DNA of 64,000 nt from positions 48,325,814 through 48,389,813 of the forward strand of contig CM072806.1 in NCBI GenBank assembly GCA_037013495.1, read 5' to 3'. The position numbers and the translations under genes are program-made. The DNA is from Hippophae tibetana (lineage: Eukaryota; Streptophyta; Magnoliopsida; Rosales; Elaeagnaceae). Positions 41,964 to 53,615 of this stretch are shown piece by piece; position 1 is the stretch's first letter; each line of letters begins with the position of its first letter. Below the pieces are notes generated by a model, which saw nothing but the letters and a program-made list of their open reading frames with translations, was not told where the DNA came from and did not search any database.

Positions 41964-43881
41964 TGTTGTCTCTTTTGAAGAACATAAAAACGTGTAAGTA
42001 TACACGGTCACAAGTAATAAAAATTTGATAAGTAAATTATCGCTCCCACGGAGATTTGTCACTACAGTTTGTGGAGTACTAAAATTATTTCACTCTGATT
42101 TTATCCAAAACAAACGAAAATTGATGAAAGTTTAACAACTAATTTTTGTAAAAAATAAATAAGAAAATTCTAGGATTACACTTTCACCAAATTAATCCAC
42201 TCGAATCATATTATTCCCTCTTGATTTATATTTTTTGTAAATTTAATTTGTCAATTGAGAACTCTTAACTTTATCCATACATCTCTTCCGAGCTTCGTAT
42301 AGACACATCTCACTAAATTAATTCACTATATTCCTATGAGAATTAAATTCACCAAGATTCATTACGTTCAAAGTTCTCAAATAGACACACGTAAAATAAA
42401 GGTAAATTCCTATCCCTTATACATACATGTTATTCTATCCACGAGCAATACACAAAATGCATCTTCCAAGTTTATTTAAGTACAACAAATCAATTGATAA
42501 ATTTTCCAATAATCAAAAGCATTAAGCACAAATAGAATAAACAAATTAAAAATCTCATAAATCATTCAAAAATAATTAAATCCAAGCTTCATAAATTTAG
42601 TTACACAGCAACCCTAGAAAAATTAAATTACTTCATACGAAAAATTAAAATTACAGAATTTATGGAATATTAGTTCAATAACAACACAAAGAAAATTAGA
42701 ATGTTTCTGCTCTCAAAATTCTGGCACACGTAGAACATAACAGAAGCTAAAAATGGCTTTTGTGTGTACCACATTCCAACACTCTAACCTCCTCTCCAAC
42801 CTCCAAAATTTATCACAAATATCCCTTATTTATAACTCCACACTCTAAAAAAAATACATCATAAAATATATTTTTTTACACATGCGGGGGACAAATAATA
42901 CATGGAAAATATTAATTTATACACACGTGGGAGACATTCTTGAATCGCACAGAAAGAATATTGTGCAATAAAAAAAAGAGGACAATGTGTGCGTTTTTGG
43001 TATTTTTTCTTTCAATTTACGCATGCCATGTGTCAGCATATGATTGGCTGTAAGAAATCACGAGACACGTGGTAGCCTTGCATTCGTTGTGAAGAAAGGG
43101 CACACGAGGATCGCGCCGCACGGGAGAAGTGCCTTTGAAGACACGTGGTGATGCAAAAGCTGCTGGAAATGTGCGTCATTTTTGTGTTTTTATTTTAACC
43201 AACATATGCCACGTGTTCGCTCTTGATTTGCTGAAAAAATATTGGAGACACGTGGCAATGTCTGATTTGTTGGAATGGCATGGCGCACGATGTTTATCCA
43301 GACTGCGTTGCATGGAACAATTCGTGCAACGACATGTGGGTCCCACCTTGTACGGTGGCATGCACGGCGAGGTGGGCCCCACATGGCGCACTAAGCAGCG
43401 TGCAATCCAAAAAAACTGATTCCACTTGATTTTGTCGCATCTAGATGCATGTTCCTGATCCTGAACATTGATTGGATGATCTAACGGTGTGTGGCGTGCG
43501 TGGAAAATGTCGCGCGTGGTCCTTCTTTTCCTGTACAATTAAACAAATATTCTTTAATTACATTTTAGCTCTCTAATTTAATTTAAATTAACTTTTAAAC
43601 TTTTGTTAATTACAATTAAGCCCTTTTCTAATTTAAATTTACTTTTAAACTTTCGTTAATTTCAATTAAGCACTATTTTAATTTAAATTATATTTTTAGA
43701 CTTTATTATTTGTAATTAAGTCCTTTTTCGATTCATATTCTTTAATTTTCTTAAAAATATATTGCTTAAAAAATAAATAGTAAATATTAATTTAATTAAT
43801 TAAAATTAACTAAAAATATCAAGAACATAGCATTTATAATTAATAAAATGGACAAAATAACTGTATAATATATAGTTATCA
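41964..43881. repeat. LTR-like unit 2
   Basis: Begins TGTTGTCTCTTTTGAAG and follows unit 1 along its length, including five CACGTG palindromes (42924-43254). Ends TATATAGTTATCA. Confidence 0.75.
42924..43254. promoter_or_regulatory. Cluster of five G-box (CACGTG) words, unit 2
   Basis: CACGTG at 42924, 43066, 43142, 43210 and 43249. Two are not at the exact places used in unit 1, so the number is kept although positions shifted. Confidence 0.45.
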
Positions 43882-44503
43882 ACACCCTCCTCGGATATGT
43901 GGGGTTCTGTTTTAAAACATATGCCTCGTTAAACTCGGTCCATCTCTAAATCCACCCCAAGTTCTTGACATATCAGTGTTAGGCAAAGCAGATATCTCCA
44001 CCCATTAGGCATCAATTTCCCTGGTGCAAGCTACATCCTAACCAAGAATCTTCTAATAAGAGGATATAGGGGAAACCTTAACCCCAACCATAGAGCTTTC
44101 TCATGAAAGATAGTCCGCCCAACGGGAGATGCATCACTATCACAAGCACCCTTTGAAGGAATCATTATATGAACTATGGGAGGGATGTTGTATGTTCTCC
44201 TTATTCTCTCTTCATCCTGGGAAAGCAACACACAAGTTTTAGGAATGGTCGTCCATCCCTTAACGCGACCTATCGACTCCTTAGATCCTATATTCCTCTT
44301 ATTAGGAGATTCTTGGTTAGGCACGCTCAATCTCATAGTAGGAATGATCTATGGATGGAGGGTAGAGGTAGACGATTGTGGTGAAGACTAACTCGCTTCA
44401 TTAGAAGAATCGGAGCTAGAAGACCCCGAGTTCCCACTTGTACTAGAATACTGAGGACTCCCCCATGAGCTCGAGTCAGAAGCTAATGTCTCTTTCCTTT
44501 ACA
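43882..44503 (-). pseudogene. Gag N-terminal half of the gag-only element
   Basis: From an ATG at 44503 the second codon is a stop. The frame then gives a Ser-rich stretch, RIRRTYNIPPIVHIMIPSKG, EKALWLGLRFPLYPLIRRFL, KLMPNGWRYLLCLTLICQEL and FKTEPHISEEGV, ending where the inner element begins. Frame changes and stops are present. Confidence 0.65.
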
Positions 44504-44961
44504 TTCTGTTAGAAGCTACAAAAACATAAAGACAAAACAATAGCAGGTGATAAGGTACAAGAAAAAGAGATTACCTAGAGACGAGTTTAAAATAAAAGAA
44601 AATGTTCCTTTTAAAACCGACCTGAAAAGAAAGTAGAAAATCATTAGGTTCTCAAAGCTTGAGTTCTAAAAAACCCAAAAAGAGAATATTATAGGACGAA
44701 CTGAATTCTTACCACCGAACTAAAAATCTTTTATAACTCGAGGTTAAACAAAAGAGCATTTTCCTTTTCAATTTCTTAATTTTGCAAGAAAACAATGATA
44801 AAGTCTCAGCCCAAGAAAGCCATTATATAAGGGGCACTATATTTCTCTCTCCAATCATCTGACACATATTTATTATAAGATCCAAATAGTTGTATCCTAT
44901 ACTCAGTATTCACTCTTCCACCCCAAACCGAAGCCCGATCTGAAAGAGTGGAGGGACTTGA

Positions 44962-45546
44962 TGTTTGGACATCTGGATTGACCCAAAGCCTGGCCCTTAT
45001 CAATCACCCAAGCTAAGTCACCAGCCCAAGATGGAAGATGAAGTACCACTAGACATCTCACCCATGGGATAGATTGAGCCTAATGGCAGAACGAGCTCAA
45101 GGTCACCAGCCCAAGAAAGAAGATGAAGTACCCTAGACATCCCACCCATGGGATAGACCGAGCCTAATGGCAGCACGAGCTTGAATGCAGACAGAGCCTA
45201 ATGGCAGCACGAGCTTGAATGCAGACAGAGCCTAATGGCAGTACGAGCTTAAGGTCACCAACCGAAGACAAAATATGAAGTACTCTAAACATCCCACCCA
45301 TGGGACAGACTGAGCCCAATGGAAGCACGAGCTTGAATGCAGACTGAAATTAATGGTAGCATGAGCTCAAGAATAGCACGAGTAAAACTCATGTTGGATC
45401 TCTAATATATTGTACTTTAGGCCAATTATGCCCTCCTAACATGTAAATATGCTATAAATTGATGGATGTTTCATGAGGATTCACATATTCAGCCCATTGT
45501 ACTAACTTCTCTCTAATATCTCTTTATAAAGTATTGTATCTCAACA
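44962..45546 (-). repeat. Right LTR of the gag-only element
   Basis: About 585 bp, beginning TGTTTGGACATCTGG (start could be 44959) and ending TATCTCAACA. It has the same ~90-bp units plus an extra 34-bp tandem repeat at 45164-45265. Confidence 0.75.
45164..45265. repeat. 34-bp tandem repeat, three copies
   Basis: GAGCCTAATGGCAGCACGAG followed by CTTGAATGCAGACA, repeated with few changes. Absent at the matching place in the left LTR. Confidence 0.75.
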
Positions 45547-46519
45547 ACATGGAAATAAATTAGGCTAAAACTAATAAGGAAGGCATTCAACATGATCTCA
45601 AAGTAAAATATATGGTTAACTTTGGAGTGATTTATAAGTACTTGTATAATTAAAAATAAATGAAAAAATCAATAGTTAAAATGCCATCTAGTTTTCGAAT
45701 GATGGAAGCTCCTTAGAGCTTCAAGTTAAAGACTAAAATTCTTTACTAACTACATCAAACATGAATGATTATGTAGTAGAATACCAAAGATTACCTCCAA
45801 ATGAGTTGTCTAATAAGTGAATACCACTAAAAATAGGGTAGATTCACACTCAAATTACGAAAAAAGGTTCCAAAGCTATTAAACAAAAGTAGTTTGAATT
45901 TTGAACCATCATTAACTAAAGCACACATATGGAAGTGTGAGGTAAATAAAGATGTCAAATAATAAAGAATATTGAGTTGCACAGTCTCTATGTAAGGCTT
46001 TCAACATGGTAGTATAATCTACATTAAGGGTTACACAAAGTCTTGATTTAATGAAGGATTTTTTTCAAGAAACTTGAGGGAATAATCAACTACTCTAAAG
46101 TGTATGGGAACTTAACTTGAAGCTTCTATATATAAAGTTTAAGCCATCATTATAAGATGTATGAAAGCATTGTGTGAATCCTTTTATGTGAGATAACATT
46201 ATACATTTTGATTGGGAGAGGCAAGTGTATGTCTTGGCATTACGTGAACATTCGAAGTGTTGATAAGGACTTGAGTAGTTGTAGTGGGTAAAATCATCTA
46301 CACCCTTTCTTGTACTCAAATAGCTTTTAATAAAGGTGGATTGGAATTGTTTGGTTCTATGTGGATGTAAACTTCACACATGATGAAGAAGAACAACGCT
46401 AAAAATTTATGTATGATTACTTCTTATTCTTGTTTTTATAACTTTTGTTTTATTACGAGAATTGTTGTGTTCTCATATTGCTCTTTGTAAAATTGGAGAT
46501 TTGTTATCGAATTCTAACA
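45547..46519 (+). repeat. Probable LTR of a copia fragment
   Basis: Only the right boundary is supported: GAATTCTAACA at 46519, followed by a degenerate primer site (GTGATATCAAAGCC, 46522-46535) and then copia Gag. The left boundary is unknown and no second LTR was found. Confidence 0.45.
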
Positions 46520-46617
46520 AAGTGATATCAAAGCCATATCCTCGAACAACGCAAGAAGGATTTATTGGAGCAAGATTCTAGAATTCTAAGTATCAATCAT
46601 TAGGGGTTGCAACAAAA

Positions 46618-46882
46618 TGACAACAATGAAGTATGAGATAGATAAGTTCTATGAATTTAGGGTTTATTCTCCGTGGAAATGAAAAAATGAAAAACATTAT
46701 CATTTAAAAAGGGGTGGATAGGGCTCTTGAGTAAGACTTCTATGCTGATATCAAGGAAGATGTGAAGAAAGCTACTAGCGCATTGAGTTGTATCTAATTG
46801 ATAGTGTGTTTTGGCAAATTCAAGACCCGAAAACTATAAAGGAAATTTTGGCAAGGTTGAGTAAATTGTATAATCACACGAC
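46618..46882 (+). pseudogene. Copia Gag N-terminal fragment
   Basis: The plus strand reads MTTMKYEIDKFYEFRVYSPW and further on FWQIQDPKTIKEILARLSKL, with stops and frame changes between. This is the layout of plant copia gag (UBN2-type). The element is cut at about 46883. Confidence 0.7.
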
Positions 46883-46885
46883 ACT

Positions 46886-47190
46886 TTCTAATAATGCTTT
46901 ATACCCACAAAGTATGTGGAAATTCATAAAAATGTCTAAAATATTTATTTTATTATAATTATGCCCACAACGTATAGGTAACAATAAAATTATGTCCAAT
47001 AACGTGCATTTTTAAATTCATAATTATGCCTATAATATATAGATAAATATGTAATTATGTCTGAAGTTGGGTATATTTTTATGATTAACTATATATTATG
47101 AGCATAATTATAACAAAGTAAATATTTTGGATATTTTTAGAAATTGTCCCATAGATTGTGGACATAAAATTTAATAACCCTATTATTTTA
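46886..47190. mobile_element. Inverted-repeat element (MITE), about 300 bp
   Basis: Arms of roughly 95 bp. On the left, AATGTCTAAAATATTTATTT then TATAATTATGCCCACAACG; on the right the complement reads AATATCCAAAATATTTACTT then TATAATTATGCTCATAA. Repeated ATAATTATGyCyA words lie in the centre. It interrupts the copia fragment. Confidence 0.6.
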
Positions 47191-48475
47191 TAATCCTATT
47201 CATGTTCAAGTAAATTCATTTAATACAAGTTGTATGTTTTTGGAAAGAATTTTTAAATTAATTAGAATTTGAAGAACATATAATATGTTAGTTTCAATGA
47301 ACTTCTAAAACTTGTACACCATGAGAATAGATTTTGTTATACCAATCAACTAAAAGCAAGACAATTTACATACTAATTTCTATATATACTTACAAGTTAA
47401 GTAAATATTTGAGAATTGCCAGAGTATTTTCCCATCAGTATTCAACGATAATTAACTCTATTCAGCATTCAAAATATTCAATTTAACTTGGTAAGACATC
47501 ATGACCAATAGATTTGGTTTAGTTCAGTTCAATATGATGTTTACCATTTTAGTATGATATTTAACAATTTAGTATGATATTTTTAAGTTTAGTTTAGTAT
47601 GATATCTATCAATTTAGATAAGTAAGCATGTGCATGACATATCAATAGAGCCAATTGAGCCATTCCAACGGTTGTAAATTCTCCACACATGTAGTTAAGA
47701 GCTTATGCCAATGCTAAGCATCTTCTACATATATGACCAGATCCCTATATGTTTTTGGAATAATAATTCAAAAGTACATTTCTCATGCTTATACTTTTTA
47801 TTTGCATACTTTTAATAGTAATTTATTATATTATAAATATCAAACATAAATCATTTTTATCAGAATATTATTTCATGGTAACTCATAAGATAGTACCTTC
47901 ATTATTGTAACTCATGAGAATTTATAATCACATCATACCCGATTTGCATAAGTATCAAGTACAGTTATTTTATAAACTTATCTCTCAGTAAGATTTCAAG
48001 CTCACCCTTTATATTTATTTTCCTCCCTTAGATAATGATTTTGAGGCCATATTACTCGAGTTAAGAAGCTTAGGATCAATCTTTATCTGTACATTCTAGG
48101 TTGTTCTATATCTTTGCCAATTTGTATGGTGTATTTTGGTTAATGTGTTTTGGAGTAGTGGCAAAGACTAGAAAACCTTATATTTTGGTTTATAATATAT
48201 ATCTTAAAGTATGTAATTATGTTTATGATCAAGAGCCACTTTCTGATTGTTAAATTTATATAAAGTTTACTAGTTTGTGAAAAATATTATTTTATAAATT
48301 TTTTCATTTAATTTAAGGGTGATTAGTCCAATAATTAGAGGAGGGTTTGTCTATTTTTTAAAATCTTCTTAAATAATTCTTCAAGTTTAACTAGAGTTAA
48401 TTTAAGAATGATAGTTATTATACTCCTTCCAAACACGTAAAATGTTCTAGGATTGAACTGGGATAGGTCTTAACA
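47191..48475 (+). repeat. Probable 5' LTR region of the decayed gypsy element
   Basis: The right boundary is at 48475 (TCTTAACA), followed by a primer-site-like TTTGGTCCTAGAG (48477-48489). The left boundary was not found. A short run of TTTAGTATGATATTT repeats lies at 47530-47600. Confidence 0.5.
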
Positions 48476-48579
48476 ATTTGGTCCTAGAGAAATTTGAGTA
48501 TGTTATATGTAAATAGATATTATGTTTCCTAGTACCCTTTTAATGATATTTATTTTCTTTATTGTACAGTTTAAATAGA

Positions 48580-49900
48580 AGTATGCCTCCAAGTAGCCAA
48601 AGTTAAGCTCATCCATAATAAACCAACTACTATTCGGAGAGATGATATTGATAGTGACACATATGTAGAGTCAGTAGTAGAAGCACATGTACATGCAAAA
48701 CCAATGTATGCCAATGCACTTAGGTGTCATAACATCTAGATATTGCTCTAGAATTTTCACCTATAGTAAATGTTGCTCCTGATCAAACAATGTACTAGAG
48801 ATGTAAAACCCTATCTGTGAACTAGCTCATGTTCTTAAAACCCTATTAGAGAATAGAAACTATAATCATGTTAACATAGATTACAACATTGAGTTGGCTA
48901 TCAAGATAAGTGTTATAAGATTAGATTTTATGTTACTTTAAATTATGTAGTTGTAAATGATTGGATTAATAAGATTGAGTAGATGTTTATCGTCATGATT
49001 TGTGCAAAGGGTCATAAAGTTTCATTAACATCATATGTATCAGAAGGTAGTGCTTACCGTTGATGGGCTTCTTTTCAAATACAAAATGTTGATCCTTCAA
49101 ATATCACTTGGGCTAGTTTTTGGCAAGCTTATGATGATCAATATTTCCCAAGTTTTTACTAAGACATAAAGAAAATTGAGTTTATTAGACTTGTTAAGTT
49201 ACTTATTGGGATTGTTGAGTATGAGCAAAAATTTAATGAGTTGTCCTTCTATGTCCCTCGGTCACTAGAAATCGAGTTAAAGAAATACAATAGATTTTTG
49301 CATGGCCTTTAGGAAGTAATTATAACTCTGATATCTTCATCCAAGCATACTTAATATAGGGCATTGGTGCAGGTTGTACTACGAATGGAGCATAATATTT
49401 TAAAAGGGGAACATTTTAGAGATATAAAAGACAAAGGAATATATGTAACTACTAATTAGAAAATTCTTCGAACAGTAAACCATCAAAGAAACAAATTAAA
49501 AATCAAGGAATGGTGAGAGGTACTAAGAGTAACTTAAGACCCCATTACCATACTAGTCCTGGTACTAATTTTAGCCAAGCTATAGTATAATAGGCATCTG
49601 TCAATCCAAGCAAAGAGTCGATGCCATTTTATAGACAAATGAATTAGAATGAACAACATAAAAGGTTTATTTATTCACAATGCACTATGTCTAGTAAATT
49701 ACATGAAGACCCTTGTAGGATGAGCAGTGGTAAATGTTATTAGTACTATCAGATTGGAAACATAAAGAAGGACAAAGTACATGCACTATCGATCATAAAG
49801 TACAACAAACTAGGGTAGATTCATCTACTAGTCAAGTTCAACCTACCACAACAAATGCAAGTCAACAATAAGGCCAACTTGACACTCTAAAACTCAAGGT
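48580..49900 (+). pseudogene. Gag remnant of the decayed gypsy element
   Basis: 49095-49290 reads DPSNITWASFWQAYDDQYFP, then FIRLVKLLIGIVEYEQKFNE, LSFYVPRSLEIELKKYNRF, the retrotransposon gag domain. A damaged CCHC knuckle lies near 49725-49780. The start near MPPSSQS (48580) is tentative. Confidence 0.7.
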
Positions 49901-49929
49901 AGATTTCTTGATTTGATATAACATGAGGC

Positions 49930-50260
49930 ATAAGCATCACCGAATGTCATAATGGGCACGTTATCTATCTTTAATCAAAATTCTCACACTTTAATTGACC
50001 CTAGTTCTATACACTTTCTTGTATCATGAATATTTCATTGCATGCCAATAGAATACTAGAGCCATTAGACAGCCCAATGGAGGTTTCCACTCAAGTGGAT
50101 GATTCATTACTCGTAAGAAAATGTCTTTAGGTGTAGTGTTGTAAATTTTGGTGACCATGAGTTGAAAGCCAACTTGATTCCCATAAATATTCATGATTTT
50201 GTTTCCATATTAGGGATGGATTGGTTAGCTATACATTATGCCTCAGGTGATTGTTTAAGA
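49930..50260 (+). pseudogene. Protease remnant of the decayed gypsy element
   Basis: Reads MGTLSIFNQNSHTLIDPSSI, with the aspartic active site expected in the LIDPSS stretch altered, then CSVVNFGDHELKANLIPINI and SILGMDWLAIHYASGDCLRK. Stops in between. Confidence 0.7.
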
Positions 50261-50264
50261 AAAG

Positions 50265-50830
50265 AAGTATTGTTTGACTACATTCTAAGTGTCATTTTTT
50301 ATTAATCTCGTAATTATAGCATTATTGATTTTCTCCATTCACAAATGTCCCACACCTCTTCAATATTTTTGAAATGTTTATTTTATCAAGGTTAGATTTA
50401 AAAGCTTGGAATCTTGGGGATTAAGTTTTGTAAGACACAAAGTTTGAAATAGGATGGAGAGTACAAGACCTTGGTTTTTTTTAGAGAAATAGGCAAATCA
50501 TTAGTAGTAAATTCAAGATTACATTAGTTTGAAGGAAACTCAAGTATACTCGAAGCTATCACCGGTTCGGGTTCTTGAAGTGTTTCAAAAGAGAAATTAT
50601 CCCTATTCTTTGTAGTCGACCGTCATGTATTTCTTTGTGCTTTTATGTGCCTACATCTTTTGTTACATTCAAGTTTCTTTCTCTAAATGGTTCATTATAA
50701 CTGAGTATGGTTAGATTGATGAGTGCTTGGAAAGGGAAGATCAAAGTTAAACAACCGAGTTTCACTGATCTTCTCTATATGAAGAGAAGGTTGTTGAAAA
50801 TAAGGTGTCTTTTCAAAAAAGGTTACATAA
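50265..50830. other. Boundary zone between gypsy protease and copia fragment
   Basis: No recognisable domain. The 3' LTR of the copia fragment was looked for here and not found. Confidence 0.4.
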
Positions 50831-53615
50831 AGACTAGGTGTATACTTTTCTGGTAGACAAGTCGAAACATTTGAAACCCTTTTGAGTGAGAGAATATCCC
50901 AAAAAATAGATACTTGAGTCCCTCGAATCTAACTTACCTTGATTATGAGGATGAATGTGTACAAAAATTGTACAACTAAATACTTTGATAAGGATATCAA
51001 AAAAGAGACGAGAAGTTGGAAAATAATGTCTAAGTTTTTGAATAGGTGTTTCAAAATATAGAACACAACTCGACATTCTATTTGTTAGATAAGCAGATGT
51101 TAAGATTACATTACCCTATGACATTTTTGGCATATGGGTAGTAAACATTATAACACGTGCAACTTTTAGGAGATGTTTATTTTTTCGTTTGATAACTCCA
51201 TTTTTTCGAGAAGTATCAACAGATGTACTTTGATGAAGTATTCCATGTTGTAAGAGATAATTGCCCAAAGTAGCATTGAAATATTTGGTACCATTACCAG
51301 TTTGAAAATTTTGGATTTATGTATGGAATTGGTTTTGTATCATAGAATGGAAATAAATAAAAATGTTTCGAAAATAAATCTTTCATTTAGTACATAAATC
51401 CAACATACTCAAGTATTATTATCAATAAAGATTATAAGCCATTTTGTATATGTACGAGCTAGAGCACAAGAAGGACCCCATAGATCACTGTCAATGATAG
51501 TATATGATTTTGATCATTTTTAATTATGTTTCAAAAATATGTTCTACAAGTTCAAAAAAATTCACACTGTAAATCAAATAAATTTTTAATTGAAATAATA
51601 GAAGGAAACAACTATTTTAGATATTGAAAATTGGGATGTCCCATTCTAAAGTGCCATAACATAATTTCATTATCCTTAGATATAGATGTAGAGCTACAAT
51701 TGACAAGTTGATACTATCCACTCACATTGGACTCCCTTCACATTCTTTAGTACTACCAATTGTCTTCCCCGTTAATTGGTCCTAAAAAATACAAGATGAG
51801 GGAAAAACTTTAGCAGAACAATTCGAGTGTTTTGTTAACTAACTTAAAGATAGTAAATTTCACGATAATTTTGGAATATGAAGAACAGAAGAATGAACTA
51901 TAGGGTTATAAATTTTTATACTCCCTTTTCTTATAACATGTGAGAGAATTTCGATTGTAATTTTTACTTTTAAATTTCCAACACATGGTAAAAATGAAAA
52001 TAAAAGGTGATAGACATTAGTCATATAAACTAAGGCACCTGAATCAATAATCCAAGGTGTTTTAGGTCATGAGATGGTAATTAATGCATTTAGAAAGTTA
52101 CTTTTATGGGCTAGTGAACTTGATAGAATATGTACAAATAAATGACCAGATGTTTGAAGGTTTGAAAATATTTGGTAAAGTGGTGCCATTTTCTCTAGTT
52201 GAACACTCCACTAGAGGTAACCTTTTCCCTTTGAAATTTTTTCGAACCCTAATAGCCTTAACTTTTATTATTCTACTTTCTTAGTTTCCAATATGTCAGT
52301 TTACAATGTATCTCCAGCATATATCTTTTGTATGGCCATTTTTATGTCAATGCTTATACCAAGGATGCATTTTCTGGTTACTTAGATTGGAATTTTTAAG
52401 GCCTATTTGAAGGCCCTTGGGACAATAGCCCAAAATTTTCATATGTAGTCCCATAATTACCAGGCCCATCTCCTTGTTTGAACAACTTATATGGCCCATT
52501 TTTGGGTCCAAAGGATTCACAACTTGGATTGGGCTATATATATATATGAGGCCCACAATTTGAATGAGCTTATGATCGGTTAAGAGGCTTGGACCTATGA
52601 CATCCTCAACTTATTAGGGCTGATAAAGGCTCACACAACTCGTCTTCTCCAATTAGCATGATCTTTCAGTGTCATTCCTCATGTCAAACTTCTACAAAGA
52701 CTTCCCAATGGGTCACAAAGGTTGTTCACTAAGTATTCTTCCTCTAACCTCATCCAATTCACGATCGAGTCCTATGAGGATTCTAAAACTTGTTTGCTTT
52801 CAAGTTTCAATTTATCCAATACAATGTGTTCTTTACACACCCATCTTTCCTTCAAATTTGTGTCAAGTTTTTTCCATAAGGTAACCATTTCCATGTAATA
52901 TTTAGTCACATCCCTTTTATTTTGTCACATTCTCCATAGTTTGGTGTTGATTCAAAAATTTGGGAATAATTCTTCTCATCTAAATATGTTTCTTGTACTG
53001 AATCCTAGATATCTCTTGTCATCGATAGAAACATATATGTCTTGCAGATTGTAAGGCGTGTAAAGTGTACCAACCAAGCCCTAGTCATGGAATTTTCAAA
53101 CCTTCATTTTTGCAAACTGATGGGTTAATTAGAAGTAGGTTCTTTTGTTTATCCAGTGAGGAGATCAAACCCCCATTTGCCATCAATTATCAATTTGATT
53201 GATTGTGACCACATATGGTAATTTGTTTTGTTGAGTTTTTCGATTGTGAGTTAGAATGATGAATTTTTTTGGAACTTTTAGAGCTCATATTTTGTGTTTA
53301 TAGTATTTTCTATCCAAGTTTTCTAATGAGATTGATTTTTGGACATTGTGTTTAATCTTAATCATCATATGAAATGATTAATAGAACCTAGCTCTAATAC
53401 CATGTAAATTGAGTAGGGAAAAATGTTTATTTTTTTCTTATAATTTGATTATATACATGCTACTAATTTGTAGTTGAGGTTTTAAATGGAACTAAATAAA
53501 TAAAACTAAAAAACTCCCTAATAATTAGGAACAAAAAAAATATATTTAAAATTGTAACTATTTTGACTCCTAACTAATAGGATAAAAACATCCCATTAGT
53601 TTTGGGAATTCTACA
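50831..53615 (-). mobile_element. 3'-truncated copia retrotransposon, minus
   Basis: The 5' LTR is at 53403-53615 on minus, followed by a primer-site complement (CTCTAATACCATG region, 53391-53403), Gag around 53380-52350 and integrase parts 51800-50834 (LIKVFSCTIFVHIHPHNQGK, SIYFLGYSLTQKGFKCFDLS). RT, RNase H and the 3' LTR are absent. It sits between the protease and RT of the gypsy element. Confidence 0.7.
53403..53615 (-). repeat. 5' LTR of the truncated copia
   Basis: 213 bp. On minus it runs from TGTAGAATTCCCAAAAC to CTACTCAATTTACA and abuts TGGTATTAGAG, one change from the initiator-Met primer site. Confidence 0.65.

Larger units (their letters stand above)
40044..43881. mobile_element. 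Two-LTR element with a 28-bp interior
   Basis: Two direct repeats of 1892 bp (40044-41935) and 1918 bp (41964-43881), both starting TGTTGTCTC and ending TTATCA. Only 28 bp lie between them. ACAC follows (43882-43885) and precedes (40039-40042) in a near 5-bp duplication. The gag frame of the surrounding element is interrupted exactly here. No coding region. Repeats are visibly diverged (about 10% or more). Confidence 0.7.
38511..45546 (-). mobile_element. Gag-only LTR retrotransposon (LARD/TR-GAG-like)
   Basis: Related terminal repeats at 38511-39036 and about 44962-45546 share TTTGGACAT, AGATGAAGTACCACTAGACAT, TTGTACTTTAGGCCAATTATG and end CTCAACA. The interior has only Gag-like sequence on minus: a Ser-rich start near 44500 (DSSSWGSPQYSSTSGNSG), a segment at 44120-43890 (LWLGLRFPLYPLIRRFL, KLMPNGWRYLLCLT) like the domain known as putative gypsy-type transposon, and a coiled-coil tail at 39430-39090 (KHNAYARHVAELDKALG). 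No protease, RT or integrase was seen. It is interrupted by a second element at 40044-43881. No clear target duplication. Confidence 0.75.

Noticed and set aside
38506..45551. Target duplication of the gag-only element
   Set aside because: GTTCA and ACATG do not match, and shifting the ends by a few bases does not help.
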